From: Curtobacterium flaccumfaciens
Lineage (GTDB): Bacteria; Actinomycetota; Actinomycetes; Actinomycetales; Microbacteriaceae
NCBI RefSeq assembly: GCF_004361695.1
Contig: NZ_SNVW01000015.1
Coordinates: 1-64,000, forward strand
Length of the DNA stretch: 64,000 nt
Direction: 5' to 3'
Shown: positions 18,493 through 28,127 of the stretch, in pieces
How the letters are laid out: each line of letters begins with the position of its first letter
Position numbering within the stretch: position 1 is the first letter of the stretch
Position numbers and translations under genes: made by a program
The notes under the pieces: model-generated
What the model saw: only the letters and a program-made list of their open reading frames with translations
Databases searched by the model: none
What the model was told of the DNA's origin: nothing

Positions 18493-20032
18493 TGACAGGG
18501 GTCTCCCGTTCCTGGGTCATGTACTGCATGAGGACCTCGGGCGTGGCCTCGGAGCGGGGCACGTCGGCGGTGATGGTGCCCTCGGAGAGCGTGTAGATGC
18601 GGTCGCAGATCCCGAGGAGCTCCGGGAGCTCGGAGGAGATCACGATGATCCCCTTCCCCTGGTCTGCGAGCTGGTTGATGATCGTGTAGATCTCGTACTT
18701 CGCGCCGACGTCGATGCCGCGGGTGGGCTCGTCGAGGATGAGCACGTCGGGGTCGGCGTACATCCACTTCGACAGGACGACCTTCTGCTGGTTCCCGCCG
18801 GAGAGCTTCCCGGTGATGACGTCGACGTTCGGCGCCTTGATGTTGAGGTTCTTGAGGAACTGCTTCGCGACGGTGGTCTCCTGCGACGCGTTCACGAAGC
18901 CCCACTCGGCGAGCTTGCCGAGCGCGGAGCCGGAGATGTTCCGCTTGATGTCGTCGATGAGGTTGAGGCCGTAGCGCTTCCGGTCCTCGGTGACGTAGGC
19001 GATGCCGTTGTCGATCGCCTGCGTGACGGTGTGCGTCTTGATCGGGGTGCCGCGCTTGTACACGGTGCCGCTGATGCCGGCACCGTAGGACTGCCCGAAC
19101 ACGCTCATCGCGAGCTCGGTGCGACCGGCGCCCATGAGCCCGGCGATGCCGACGACCTCGCCGGCGCGCACGTCGAGGTTCGCGTGGTGGATGATCTCGC
19201 GGGAGGCGTCGAGCGGGTGGTGGACGGTCCAGTCCTCGATCCGCAGGAGTTCCTCGCCGATCACCGGGTTCTCGCGTTCCGGGTACCGGTTCGACAGGTC
19301 GCGGCCGACCATCCCGCGGATGATCCGGTCCTCGGACACGTCGTCGGCGTGCATGTCGAGCGTCTCGATGGTCTGGCCGTCGCGGATGATCGTGACCTTG
19401 TCCGCGATCGCCTTGATCTCGTTCAGCTTGTGGCTGATGATGATCGCCGTCATGCCCTCGGCCTGCAGCGACCGGATGAGCTCGAGCAGGTGCGCGGAGT
19501 CGTCGTCGTTCAGCGCCGCGGTGGGCTCGTCCAGGATGAGGAGCTTCACCCGCTTCGACAGCGCCTTCGCGATCTCGACGAGCTGCTGCTTGCCGACGCC
19601 GATGTCGACGATCTTCGTGACCGGGTTGTCCTTCAGCCCGACGCGCTGCAGCAGTTCCGCCGCGGCGAGGTTCGTCTTGTTCCAGTCGATGAAGCCGCCC
19701 TTGGACTGCTCGTTGCCGAGGAAGATGTTCTCGGCGATCGACAGGAACGGGCTGAGTGCGAGCTCCTGGTGGATGATCACGACGCCGGATGCCTCGGAGC
19801 CGTTGATGTCGTGGAACTGGACGGGTGCGCCGTCGAGCAGGATCTCGCCGTCGAACGTGCCGTGCGGGTAGACCCCGGACAGCACCTTCATCAGGGTGGA
19901 CTTGCCAGCGCCGTTCTCGCCGCAGATCGCGTGGACCTGCCCGCGCTCGACCGCGATCGAGACCCCCTGCAGGGCCTTGACGCCGGGGAACGTCTTGGTG
20001 ATGTCACGCATCTCGAGGATGGTGTCCGTCAC
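18479..20032 (-). CDS. mmsA: Monosaccharide ABC transporter ATPase MmsA/GguA
   Basis: Double nucleotide-binding ATPase of a CUT2 importer, 517 residues. The first half has Walker [10 protein letters not shown] (about 37-45), signature [15 protein letters not shown] and Walker [12 protein letters not shown]. The second half has a degenerate Walker A ([10 protein letters not shown]), signature [15 protein letters not shown] and [12 protein letters not shown], as usual for this family. It is separated from the binding-protein gene by a CTGGAGGCGCG-family hairpin. Confidence 0.95.
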   Translation of the reverse strand: MTDTILEMRDITKTFPGVKALQGVSIAVERGQVHAICGENGAGKSTLMKVLSGVYPHGTFDGEILLDGAPVQFHDINGSEASGVVIIHQELALSPFLSIAENIFLGNEQSKGGFIDWNKTNLAAAELLQRVGLKDNPVTKIVDIGVGKQQLVEIAKALSKRVKLLILDEPTAALNDDDSAHLLELIRSLQAEGMTAIIISHKLNEIKAIADKVTIIRDGQTIETLDMHADDVSEDRIIRGMVGRDLSNRYPERENPVIGEELLRIEDWTVHHPLDASREIIHHANLDVRAGEVVGIAGLMGAGRTELAMSVFGQSYGAGISGTVYKRGTPIKTHTVTQAIDNGIAYVTEDRKRYGLNLIDDIKRNISGSALGKLAEWGFVNASQETTVAKQFLKNLNIKAPNVDVITGKLSGGNQQKVVLSKWMYADPDVLILDEPTRGIDVGAKYEIYTIINQLADQGKGIIVISSELPELLGICDRIYTLSEGTITADVPRSEATPEVLMQYMTQERETPVNERA

Positions 20033-20074
20033 GTCGACCGCCTTCCGTAGTGCACGCTCGCGCGCGCAGGTGGA

Positions 20075-20122
20075 GACGGACTGGAGGCGCGGTGCGGGCT
20101 GGCACCGCGCCTCCTGTCCGTC
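20075..20122. repeat. 48-bp inverted repeat between chvE and mmsA
   Basis: Same length and core as the perfect palindrome at 105-152. The 21-nt arms pair with one mismatch around a short loop. Its position just after the binding-protein gene is the classic place for an RNA hairpin that protects the upstream message and lowers ATPase and permease expression. Confidence 0.85.
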
Positions 20123-20135
20123 GGGTGGGTTGCGA

Positions 20136-21266
20136 CTACTTCAGGTCGGCTTCGGTGTAGTAGCCCGAGTCGACGAGGACTTCCTTGTAGTTGTCCTTGG
20201 TGACGACGGTCGGCTGGAACAGGAAGGTCGGGACGACCTTGACCTTGTTGTCGTAGCTCTTCGTGTCGTTGACCTCGGGCTTCTTGTCCGTCAGCAGGTC
20301 CTCGGCCATGGTGACCGACTGCTTGGCGAGCTTGCGCGTGTCCTTGTAGATGGTCGAGTACTGCTGGTCCGCGATGATCGACTTGACCGACGCGGCCTCG
20401 GCGTCCTGACCCGTGATGGTCGGGAGCGGACGGTCACCGCTGCCGTAGCCGGCGCCCTGCAGCGCCGAGATGATGCCGATCGACATGCCGTCGTACGGGG
20501 ACAGCACGCCGTTGAGCGTGGTGCCGCCGGAGTAGGACTTGGCGATCAGGTTCTGCATGCGGGCCTTGGCGGTCGCCGGGTCCCACTGCTGCGTGGCGGC
20601 CTGGGAGAGCTGGTCCTGGCCGGACTGGATCTTCAGGGTGCCGTCCTCGAGGTACGGCTTGAGGGTCTTCATCGCGCCGTTGAAGAAGAAGCCCGCGTTG
20701 TTGTCGTCGAGCGAGCCGGCGAAGACCTCGATGTTGAAGGGGCCCTTCTCGCCGGTCTTCTTGCCGTCGGCGTCGAGGACACCGAGGCCGGTGAGCAGGC
20801 TGGTCGCCTGGTCGACGCCGACCTTCTCGTTGTCGAACGACACGTAGTAGTCGACGTTCTTGTTGCCGGTGAGCAGGCGGTCGTAGGAGATCACCTTGAT
20901 GCCGGCCTTCGCGGCCGCGTCCAGCTGGTCGGAGAGCGCACCGCCGTCGATCGACGCGATGATGAGGACCTTCGCGCCCTTCGTGATCATGTTGCTGACC
21001 TGCTGGGCCTGCTGCTGGACCTTGTTGTCCCCGTACTCGAGGTCGACCTTGTAGCCGGCCTTCTCGAGGTCGCTCTTGACGGCGTTGCCGTCCTTGATCC
21101 AGCGTTCCGAGACCTTCGTCGGCATCGCGACGCCGACCAGTGCACCCTTGTTGTCCCCGCTGCCGCCACCGCTGCCGGTGTCGCCGCGTCCGCCGGCCGA
21201 GCAGCCGGCCAGTGCGATGGCGATGCCGAGGGCTGCGACGCCCGCGACGATCTTGCGCTTCATCAT
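20136..21266 (-). CDS. chvE: Monosaccharide-binding lipoprotein, ChvE-like
   Basis: Solute-binding protein, 376 residues, with a Sec signal and lipobox Cys about residue 22 (LAGC), a Gly/Ser linker, then a periplasmic-binding fold ([51 protein letters not shown]). The stretch [22 protein letters not shown] is typical of ChvE-type proteins for arabinose, galactose or xylose. There are two adjacent ATG codons; the first sits best behind AGAGG. The operator GTGAGCGCTCAC is 77 bp upstream. Confidence 0.93.
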   Translation of the reverse strand: MMKRKIVAGVAALGIAIALAGCSAGGRGDTGSGGGSGDNKGALVGVAMPTKVSERWIKDGNAVKSDLEKAGYKVDLEYGDNKVQQQAQQVSNMITKGAKVLIIASIDGGALSDQLDAAAKAGIKVISYDRLLTGNKNVDYYVSFDNEKVGVDQATSLLTGLGVLDADGKKTGEKGPFNIEVFAGSLDDNNAGFFFNGAMKTLKPYLEDGTLKIQSGQDQLSQAATQQWDPATAKARMQNLIAKSYSGGTTLNGVLSPYDGMSIGIISALQGAGYGSGDRPLPTITGQDAEAASVKSIIADQQYSTIYKDTRKLAKQSVTMAEDLLTDKKPEVNDTKSYDNKVKVVPTFLFQPTVVTKDNYKEVLVDSGYYTEADLK

Positions 21267-21343
21267 CGAAGTACCTCTGTTCCTGCGCGTCGACGTCGAC
21301 GCGCTCGGGTGACGGGGCTGCTGTGCCCCCGGTGAGTGCTCGT

Positions 21344-21355
21344 GTGAGCGCTCAC
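21344..21355. promoter_or_regulatory. LacI-type operator GTGAGCGCTCAC (chvE / LacI gap)
   Basis: Exact copy of the shared palindrome in the divergent gap between chvE and the LacI gene. A weaker look-alike (GTGAGTGCTC) begins at 21332 directly beside it. The site would serve both transport and autoregulation. Confidence 0.8.
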
Positions 21356-21445
21356 ATACTGAGGGTTCCGTGACGGGGTGTCAACTCGTCGTGACCGTTT
21401 CGCGATCTTGCGGTGCCGGACCGACTGCGCGGTACGGTTGGCCTC

Positions 21446-22495
21446 GTGACCACCACGACCGCCCCAGGGGGCAAGGGCGGCAACCGCCGGAAGGCGCCCA
21501 CGATCTTCGACGTCGCCGAGCGCGCCGGGGTGTCGCACCAGACCGTCTCCCGGGTCATCAACGGCGACCCGACGGTGCGCGAGCAGTACCGCTCGCAGGT
21601 CACCGACGCCGTCACCGAGCTCGGGTACCGGCCGCGCGCCGCAGCCCGGGCGCTCGCCGGAGGGCGCAGCCGGGCGCTCGGCATCATCACCGCCGGCGAC
21701 GCGCTGTACGGCCCGTCGAGCACCGCGATCGGCTTCGAACGGGCAGCCCGTTCGGCCGGGTACCACGTGCTGCTGTCGACCCTGCCCGACGACCCGCGGC
21801 CGGGCGACCTGTCCGCCGCGATCACGACCCTGCTCGCGCAGGACGTCGCCGCGATCGTCCTGGTCGCAGCGGACAACCGGGTGCTCGACGCCCTCGCCTC
21901 GTTGACCGTCCCCGTCACCGTGCCCGTCGTCGTGTCGAACGCCGTGCAGCGCGACGCCGCCCGGGCCCCGGTCGCGCCGAGCGTCGCCGCCGTCGCGATC
22001 GACCAGGTCGCCGGCACGTCGCTCGTGATGGAGCACCTGTTCGGGCGCGGACACCGGCGGATCGTGCACATCGCCGGGCCGAGCGTCTCGCAGGAGTCCG
22101 AGGTGCGCCGTGAGACCTACGTGCGGATCATGCGCGAGGCCGGGCTCGAGCCGGTCGTGCTCGACGGGGACTGGACGCCGGCGAGCGGGTTCGCCGCGGC
22201 GCGGACCATCGACGTGCACACCGTCGACGCGGTCTTCGCCGGCAACGACCAGATGGCGCTCGGGGCCCTGCACGCCTTCGCCGACGAGGGGCTCCGGGTC
22301 CCCGACGACATCGCCGTGGTGGGGTTCGACGACGTCCCCGAAGCCGCGCACTTCACGCCGCCGCTCACCACCGTGCGGCAGGACTTCCGGGCGATGGGGG
22401 AGCGGGTGCTCGACACCGTGCGGGCGCTCATCGAGGGGGAGCCCCGCGACGAGACCCTGCTCGCGCCCGAGCTCGTGGTGCGCCGGAGCGCGTAG
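21446..22495 (+). CDS. LacI-family regulator, likely arabinose regulon repressor
   Basis: 349-residue repressor. The N-terminal helix-turn-helix is IFDVAERAGVSHQTVSRVING, and its recognition helix keeps the Gln (Q32) and Arg (R36) corresponding to Q18 and R22 of E. coli LacI, with His replacing Tyr17. The sensor domain ends VVRRSA. It starts with GTG. Because the ideal lac-operator core occurs next to this gene and at the abfA and ara loci, I infer it controls all three. The effector is probably L-arabinose or a derivative. Confidence 0.9.
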   Translation: MTTTTAPGGKGGNRRKAPTIFDVAERAGVSHQTVSRVINGDPTVREQYRSQVTDAVTELGYRPRAAARALAGGRSRALGIITAGDALYGPSSTAIGFERAARSAGYHVLLSTLPDDPRPGDLSAAITTLLAQDVAAIVLVAADNRVLDALASLTVPVTVPVVVSNAVQRDAARAPVAPSVAAVAIDQVAGTSLVMEHLFGRGHRRIVHIAGPSVSQESEVRRETYVRIMREAGLEPVVLDGDWTPASGFAAARTIDVHTVDAVFAGNDQMALGALHAFADEGLRVPDDIAVVGFDDVPEAAHFTPPLTTVRQDFRAMGERVLDTVRALIEGEPRDETLLAPELVVRRSA

Positions 22496-22547
22496 CGCGG
22501 CCGCGCTCGCGCGGAGCGCGGCGTCGCGCGGCGTCGCTCGCGCGGGT

Positions 22548-22609
22548 GGTGCGAGGTTGGCCACTCGGTGCGGGCAAAGAGCGCCGCACCGAGTGATCAA
22601 CCTCGCACC
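22548..22609. terminator. Long convergent-gene hairpin (GGTGCGAGGTTG arms)
   Basis: The outer arms GGTGCGAGGTTG / CAACCTCGCACC and the inner arms CACTCGGTGCGG / CCGCACCGAGTG pair around GCAAAGAGCG. It lies between the convergent LacI and permease genes and would terminate transcription from both sides. Confidence 0.8.
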
Positions 22610-22653
22610 GAGACGCCGCGCCGCCCCGCCCCGCCCCGGGGCTGACCCGACCG

Positions 22654-23604
22654 TCAGCCCTTCAGCGCGCCCGACGACAGGCCAGCGACGTAGAACCGCT
22701 GCAGCCCGACGTAGAGCGCGATGCACGGGATCATCGCCACGACCGACCCGGCGACGAGGTTCCCGTACGACACCTGCCCGTACGCACCGGTCTGCAGGTT
22801 GAGCAGCGCGACCGGCAGCGTGTAGAGCGAGTCCTTCGTCAGGAAGGTCAGCGCTCCGAGGAACTCCGTCCACGACGCCAGGAACGCGTAGAGCGCGGCG
22901 GTCGCGGCACCGGGCAGCAGCAGCGGGCGGAGCACCGACACGACGACCCGGAAGCGCGAGGCGCCGTCGACGAACGCCGAGTCCTCGAGTTCGGTCGGGA
23001 TCGACTCGAACGCGTTCCGCATCACGAACACGCCGAACGGCAGGTTCACCGTCGTGTAGAAGAGCACGAGCCCGAGCAGCGAGTTCGTGAGCTTCATGGC
23101 GTTCAGCTCGAGGTACAGCGGCGTGAGGATGGCCTGGAACGGCACCATCATCGTCAGCAGCACGAGCCCGAACACCACGCCGGACCCGCGGAACCGGAAG
23201 CGGGCGAACCCGTACCCGGCCATCGTCGCGATCACGGCGGTGAGGACGGCGGTCGCGATCGACACGATCAGCGAGTTCACGACGCCGGTGAGCAGGTGCG
23301 ACGACGAACTGAACACGGCGGCGAAGTTCTGCCAGCCGAGCTGGAAGAACGTCGCCGGGTCCGGAGCCTGCGTGATGACGGCCTCGGACTGGAACGCCCG
23401 CAGGATCGACCAGATGAGCGGGACGCCGAACACCAGCGCCGACCCGACGCCGGCGATGACGTAGAGGGTGCGCTTGACGGCGGTGTCCCGGGGGTGCCGG
23501 ACGCTCCCCTGCTGGTGACGGCGCCGCCGACCGTCTCCGGTGGTGGTCAGCGTGCGGGTGGACAGGTCCGGCGCGAGTCCGGCACGGGAGGTCGTGGTGC
23601 TCAT
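22654..23604 (-). CDS. Carbohydrate ABC transporter permease (CUT1, MalG type)
   Basis: 316-residue permease with six membrane spans and a long basic cytoplasmic N-terminus (GDGRRRRHQQGSVRHPRD). The EAA-loop region here reads LEDSAFVDGASRFRV, in which the usual EAA is replaced by EDSA. It is the last gene of the GH127-linked operon, 3 nt behind the partner permease. Likely substrate: beta-L-arabinofuranosyl oligosaccharides (from context). Confidence 0.9.
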   Translation of the reverse strand: MSTTTSRAGLAPDLSTRTLTTTGDGRRRRHQQGSVRHPRDTAVKRTLYVIAGVGSALVFGVPLIWSILRAFQSEAVITQAPDPATFFQLGWQNFAAVFSSSSHLLTGVVNSLIVSIATAVLTAVIATMAGYGFARFRFRGSGVVFGLVLLTMMVPFQAILTPLYLELNAMKLTNSLLGLVLFYTTVNLPFGVFVMRNAFESIPTELEDSAFVDGASRFRVVVSVLRPLLLPGAATAALYAFLASWTEFLGALTFLTKDSLYTLPVALLNLQTGAYGQVSYGNLVAGSVVAMIPCIALYVGLQRFYVAGLSSGALKG

Positions 23605-23607
23605 GGC

Positions 23608-24576
23608 TCAGTCCTTCTCTCGCAGTGCCCAGAACTGGAACACCGTGACGGCGGCGATGACGACGACGAGGGCGATGGACTCGGCGGTCGCGGCGCCGAG
23701 CTGCAGGTTCACGAAGCCGCGGTTGTAGATCGCGTTGACGATCGTCGTGGTCTCCGTTCCCGGCCCGCCCTGGGTGAGGATGTAGAACTGGTTGAACGCC
23801 AGCAGCGACCCGATCACCGAGATGATGACGCTCAGGGCGATGGTCGACCGGATCATCGGGAGGGTGATGAGCCGCTCGGTCTGCCACCACGACGCGCCCT
23901 CGAGCTGCGCGGACTCGTACACCTCGTCGGGGATGCCCTGCATCGCCGACATGAGCAGCACCATCGTCAGCCCGGAGACCGCCCAGACGACCAGCACGCA
24001 GATGAGCAGCGTCGCGAGCGGACCGTTCACGAGCCAGGCCGTGCTGCCGTCGGTGATCCCGAGCCAGCGGAGCACCATGTTCACGGCGCCGGAGTTCGGC
24101 TGGGCCTCGAGGACGAGCATGAACGACAGCGTGGTCAGGCCCACCACGTACGGCAGGAAGAACACCGTCCGCAGCAGGGTGCTCCCGCGCCGTCGCGCGC
24201 GGATGAGCACGGCGAGGAAGTAGCCGAGCGCCAGGATCGGCACCGTCACGATCGCCGTGTACAGCAGCGTGTACCCGATGGCGTGCACGAACGTCGGGTC
24301 CTGGAACAGGGTGAGGTAGTTCTGCAGCCCGATGAACCGGTACGGGCCGATCAGGGGCCAGTTCGTGAACGAGATGTAGAGCGCGAACAGGAGCGGCACG
24401 AGGACGAACACGGCGACGAACAGGATCGCCGGCGCGACGAGGACCGCGCCGGTCCGCGGCGGGTGGGTGAGCGAGTTGCGGGACGGGCCGCGCCCGCGGC
24501 CGACGGTGGGTCGGCCGGCACCGGTCCGGCCGGGCGCGGCCCGTCCGGCGGAGCGCCGGGTGGAGATGGTCGACAT
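23608..24576 (-). CDS. Carbohydrate ABC transporter permease (CUT1, MalF type)
   Basis: 322-residue membrane permease with a basic, glycine-rich N-terminus (RRSAGRAAPGRTGAGRP) before the first span at about residue 45. The EAA loop reads YESAQLEGASWWQTERLITLP. I use the ATG at MSTIS because GAGAGG sits 8 nt upstream; a GTG 9 nt earlier lies directly on that ribosome-binding site. Confidence 0.9.
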   Translation of the reverse strand: MSTISTRRSAGRAAPGRTGAGRPTVGRGRGPSRNSLTHPPRTGAVLVAPAILFVAVFVLVPLLFALYISFTNWPLIGPYRFIGLQNYLTLFQDPTFVHAIGYTLLYTAIVTVPILALGYFLAVLIRARRRGSTLLRTVFFLPYVVGLTTLSFMLVLEAQPNSGAVNMVLRWLGITDGSTAWLVNGPLATLLICVLVVWAVSGLTMVLLMSAMQGIPDEVYESAQLEGASWWQTERLITLPMIRSTIALSVIISVIGSLLAFNQFYILTQGGPGTETTTIVNAIYNRGFVNLQLGAATAESIALVVVIAAVTVFQFWALREKD

Positions 24577-24666
24577 GACGTGCACCTCTCTGTGCTGTCG
24601 GTGGTGCGAGCTGCTGTCGGTGGGACGAGTCGTCGTCGGGACGAGCCGTCGGCGGGACGAGCCGGG

Positions 24667-25974
24667 TCAGGCCTGGACCTGGTCGAGGATGCGCTGGTAC
24701 TCGGACTGCGCCGTCTTCATGGCGGCGGACGTACCGGACCCGAACACCGCCTCGCGGAACATCGCGAAGTACGGCGACGACGGCTGGTTGTTGAGCAGGT
24801 TGTACGCCAGCGTCTGCGGCGCGTACCCCTTGTCGATGGCGTCGAGCGGGCCGAACGCCAGCGGGTACTTCTTCCGGTACGCCGGCGTGGCTGCGTCCGA
24901 GCGGGTGGGGAAGTAGCCGCCGTCGGGCAGCGCCTGCTGCTGCTGCAACCCGTTGGCGTACTGCATGAACGCCCAACCGCCTGACGGGTTCGCCGCCCCG
25001 TTCGGGATGCACATGTTGTCGCCGCCGTCGAAGAACGACCGCTTGCCGTCCCACGAGGGGATGAGCACGGTCTGCATCTTCGCCCGCATCGCCTTCGTCG
25101 CGGCGGGCACGGTCGCACCGTACGAGGTGGGGAAGATCCCGACCTTGCCGGCTCGGAAGTCCGCGCCCCACGTCGTGCCGGCATCGGAGTACGTCGCCTT
25201 CGAGAGCACGCCGTCCTTCCACATCTGCCGGTAGAACTCGAGCATCCGTTCGAGGGCCTCGTTGCCGGTGATGTTCGCCTGCTGCTTTCCGACCTCGCCG
25301 GACATCATGTCGACGCCGGTCGCCCAGACGTGCGGCTGGGTGACGAAGCCGATGATGCCCGCGGCGTTGCCGGAGATCGACCACCCGTAGACGTCGTCCC
25401 CGGTCTTCCGGATCGCCTTCGCCGCGGCGAGCAGCGAGTCGAGGTCCTTCGTCGAGTCCTCGACGTCGAGCCCCGCCTTCTCGAACAGCTCGGTGTTCAC
25501 GAACAGCTGCGAGTTGTCCGCCAGGTACGGCAGCCCGTAGTACCGGTCGCGGTACTCGAGCAGCCGCAGGTGGCCGGGCGAGATCTCGTCGAAGTAGTCG
25601 AGTCCCTTGACGACGTCGGTCAGGTCGGCGAACGCCTCGCGGAAGATGAACAGCTGCGAGTTGATGTCGTCGATGTCCACGACGTCCGGCGGCTCGCCGC
25701 CGCGGATCGCGGTCGCGAGCTTCGTCACGTACTGCCCGTCGGGCACCGGGGTGAGTTCGACCTGCAGCTTCGGGTTCGCCTTGTTGAAGCCGGCGACCGC
25801 CGCCGTCAGGCCAGCCTGGGTCGCCGACCGGCACCAGACGTGCACGGTGCCGGTCGCGTTCCGACCGAACGACGCCACCTTCGCGTCCACCTTGGGCAGC
25901 GTGCCGGAGCACGCGGCCAGGGTGAGGGCCGCCCCGCCGGCGAGACCGCCGGCGAGGAACGCTCTGCGCAGCAT
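24667..25974 (-). CDS. Sugar-binding lipoprotein of the GH127-linked importer
   Basis: 435-residue solute-binding protein. The signal starts with twin arginines (MLRRAFLAGGLAGG) and ends in a lipobox with Cys22 (LAAC). SBP family 1 features follow (VHVWCRSATQAGLTAAVAGFNKANP; LFVNTELFEKAGLD). The start lies 4 nt after the GH127 stop, with the sequence GTGATG giving two alternative starts; tight coupling to the glycosidase is clear. Confidence 0.9.
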   Translation of the reverse strand: MLRRAFLAGGLAGGAALTLAACSGTLPKVDAKVASFGRNATGTVHVWCRSATQAGLTAAVAGFNKANPKLQVELTPVPDGQYVTKLATAIRGGEPPDVVDIDDINSQLFIFREAFADLTDVVKGLDYFDEISPGHLRLLEYRDRYYGLPYLADNSQLFVNTELFEKAGLDVEDSTKDLDSLLAAAKAIRKTGDDVYGWSISGNAAGIIGFVTQPHVWATGVDMMSGEVGKQQANITGNEALERMLEFYRQMWKDGVLSKATYSDAGTTWGADFRAGKVGIFPTSYGATVPAATKAMRAKMQTVLIPSWDGKRSFFDGGDNMCIPNGAANPSGGWAFMQYANGLQQQQALPDGGYFPTRSDAATPAYRKKYPLAFGPLDAIDKGYAPQTLAYNLLNNQPSSPYFAMFREAVFGSGTSAAMKTAQSEYQRILDQVQA

Positions 25975-25978
25975 CACG

Positions 25979-27955
25979 TCACCGCGCCAGCGGGAGCCAG
26001 ACGCGCATCGGCGCGGCTCCGCGGTTCGCCCAGGCGTAGTACGGGACCGCGGTCGCGGTGACGGCCTGGAGGCCCGTGGTGGCGTCCGAAGCGCCAGCCA
26101 CGTCGTCGACGCTGGTGGCGTCCACGGCGCGATCCGCGCCTCCAGGCCCGTCCAGACGCTGGTACGGCCACGCTGCCTGCGCGTGCTCGGCGGGGGCGTG
26201 TCCCTGGATCCGCAGCGTGACGATGCCGTCGAGGAGGCCGTCCTGGCGCTCCTCGGTGATCGGCGCGTCCGCGTCGACCGTCAGGTCGTCGACCGTGAAG
26301 CCCTGCTGGTCCGCCTGCTCGACCGCGTAGACCAGCGGGCCGCGCTCGATCGCGACCTGCCCGCGGGCGGCGTCGATGCGGGTGTCGGCGACGTACCGGT
26401 GCGGCGTGGTGTCGAACGCGAGCTCGACGGTGTCGCCCGCGGTCCACTCACGATCGATGACGTGGAGCGTGCCCGCGGCGGGACTCGCGTCGCCGCCGGC
26501 GCCCGTGACGGTCGTCGTGTCCGACCACGCCGGGATCCGCAGGCCGAGTGCGAGCGGGCCGTCCTCGGTCACCGTGACGAGCACGCGGCCGTCGTGCGGG
26601 TAGCCGGTCTCGACGCGCACCGGGCCGAGGTCGGCGGTCGCGTACTGGTGGACCTGCAGTCCGCCGTCGGTCGCGGTCGCGAGGTAGCCGTCGAGGCTGG
26701 CGAACGTCCGCATGATGTTCGGCGGGCAGCACGCGCAGTCGAACCAGCCGCGGCGCCCGTGGGCGGGGGAGCGGTTCTCGTCCTGGTGCGCGTGGTCGCG
26801 CTGCTGCAGCGGGTTGACGTAGAAGTACTCGGTGCCGCCCAGGCTGACCCCGGCGAGGAACGCGTTGTACAGCAGGCGCTCGATCGCGTCGGCGTAGACC
26901 GGCTTGCCGGTCGCGAGCAGCAGGCGCCACGCCCACTGGATCCCGCCGATCGCGGCGCAGGTCTCGGCGTAGCCGCGGTCGGTCGGGAGCTCGTACGGGT
27001 CGCCGAACGCCTCCCAGTCCCAGCGTGCGCCGAGGCCGCCGGTGATGAACGCCTTCGTCGCCATCATGTCGGCGAACTGCCGCTCGCTCGCGGCCAGCAG
27101 CTCGGTGTCGCCGGTCTCGATCGCGACGTCGACCGCACCCGCCGCCAGGTACACGGCGCGGACGGCGTGGCCCTCGACGGTCGTGGCCTGCCGGCTCGGC
27201 ACCCGGTCGGAGAAGTACGTCGGCTCGCCGCCGGCGCGCTCGATGATGCCGTGGCCGCGGGCGTCGACGAACCAGTGCGCGAGGTCGAGGTAGTCGCGGT
27301 TGCCGGTCTCGCGGTAGAGCTCGACGAGGCCCATCTCGACGACGGGGTGTCCGTCGATGTCGGTCGTCTTGCCGTCGCCGTCGCCGAAGGTCCGGACGAG
27401 GTGGTCGGCGTTCTTGATCGCGACCTCGAGCAGGCCGGTGTCGCCCGTCGCACGGTGCTGGGCCACGGCCGCCTGGTACAGGTGCCCGGCGCAGTACATC
27501 TCGTGGCTCCACTTGAGGTCCGTGTACCGCTCGCCCTTGCCGCGGATCTGCTGCACGGAGTCGAGGTAGCCGTCATCGGCCTGCGCCTGGGCGTAGAGGG
27601 CGGTGACCTCGCGCTGGAGCTCGAGCAGGTCCTCGGACGGTGCGCGGCCGTACTCCCACGCCACCGCCTCGAGCCACTTCGTCACGTCGGAGTCCATGAA
27701 GATCGGGCCGGTGGCGTCGCCCTCCTCGAGCCCTGCGGCGATCCGGAGGTTCCGGAAGTTGCCGGCCGTCTCGAGCAGGGAGTACCCGCCGCGGATCGCG
27801 TCGCGACCGTTGCGCTCCTGCCGGAGTGCCCAGAAGCCGCCGGTGATCCGGGCGTCGTCGGTCGGCAGGGGTCGGAGCGTGAGGTGCGCGTCGGCGGTCG
27901 GGAGGACCGGCGTCGCGGTCTGCGCGCGGCTGTCGGTCGCGAGCGTGGTGGTCAT
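25979..27955 (-). CDS. Beta-L-arabinofuranosidase, GH127
   Basis: 658-residue cytoplasmic glycosidase of the DUF1680/HypBA1 family, releasing L-arabinose from beta-L-arabinofuranosides such as those on plant hydroxyproline-rich glycoproteins. The zinc/catalytic residues of HypBA1 are all visible: E331 and C333 in YAETCAAIG, and C409 (nucleophile position) and C410 in WFDCACCPPN. There is no signal peptide; an AAGGAGG ribosome-binding site lies upstream. Residues about 602-632, just before the conserved VPYYAWANR end, are encoded by an inverted-repeat segment. It is the first gene of its importer operon. Confidence 0.94.
   Translation of the reverse strand: MTTTLATDSRAQTATPVLPTADAHLTLRPLPTDDARITGGFWALRQERNGRDAIRGGYSLLETAGNFRNLRIAAGLEEGDATGPIFMDSDVTKWLEAVAWEYGRAPSEDLLELQREVTALYAQAQADDGYLDSVQQIRGKGERYTDLKWSHEMYCAGHLYQAAVAQHRATGDTGLLEVAIKNADHLVRTFGDGDGKTTDIDGHPVVEMGLVELYRETGNRDYLDLAHWFVDARGHGIIERAGGEPTYFSDRVPSRQATTVEGHAVRAVYLAAGAVDVAIETGDTELLAASERQFADMMATKAFITGGLGARWDWEAFGDPYELPTDRGYAETCAAIGGIQWAWRLLLATGKPVYADAIERLLYNAFLAGVSLGGTEYFYVNPLQQRDHAHQDENRSPAHGRRGWFDCACCPPNIMRTFASLDGYLATATDGGLQVHQYATADLGPVRVETGYPHDGRVLVTVTEDGPLALGLRIPAWSDTTTVTGAGGDASPAAGTLHVIDREWTAGDTVELAFDTTPHRYVADTRIDAARGQVAIERGPLVYAVEQADQQGFTVDDLTVDADAPITEERQDGLLDGIVTLRIQGHAPAEHAQAAWPYQRLDGPGGADRAVDATSVDDVAGASDATTGLQAVTATAVPYYAWANRGAAPMRVWLPLAR
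26060..26152. repeat. CTGGAGGCGCG-family inverted repeat inside the GH127 gene
   Basis: Arms GACGGCCTGGAGGCC (26060-26074) and GCGCCTCCAGGCCCGTC (26136-26152) flank about 60 bp. The segment encodes an Asp/Ala/Val/Thr-rich stretch (DATSVDDVAGASDATTG) in a variable region near the C-terminus, and the frame stays open. Confidence 0.75.
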
Positions 27956-28014
27956 GTCGCCTCCTTGCGATGTGACTGGTGCCGTCCCGGTGTCCGCCGA
28001 TCGTGCAGCGTTCG

Positions 28015-28026
28015 GAAAACGGTTTC
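28015..28026. promoter_or_regulatory. Candidate operator 1 of the GH127 locus
   Basis: GAAAACGGTTTC is an imperfect palindrome with a central CG step in the divergent gap, 59 bp upstream of the GH127 start. The longer word AACGGTTTCTGCG recurs with one extra T at the second site. Confidence 0.55.
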
Positions 28027-28070
28027 TGCGGTGGACGTTACGACACCGATCTGCGCTGCGCAAGAGGCGT

Positions 28071-28083
28071 GAACGGTTTTCTG
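28071..28083. promoter_or_regulatory. Candidate operator 2 of the GH127 locus
   Basis: GAACGGTTTTCTG resembles the site at 28015 and lies 45 bp upstream of the LacI gene, on the opposite side of the divergent gap from the first site. Confidence 0.45.
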
Positions 28084-28127
28084 CGTATGCTCATCGTCAC
28101 GTCCCGCGATCCGGAAAGGAACTTGCC

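Noticed and set aside
21263-25912. A 1549-codon minus-strand frame spanning several genes
   Set aside because: It is a shadow of the LacI, permease and binding-protein genes in another frame; its translation is Arg/Ala/Pro-rich without domains.
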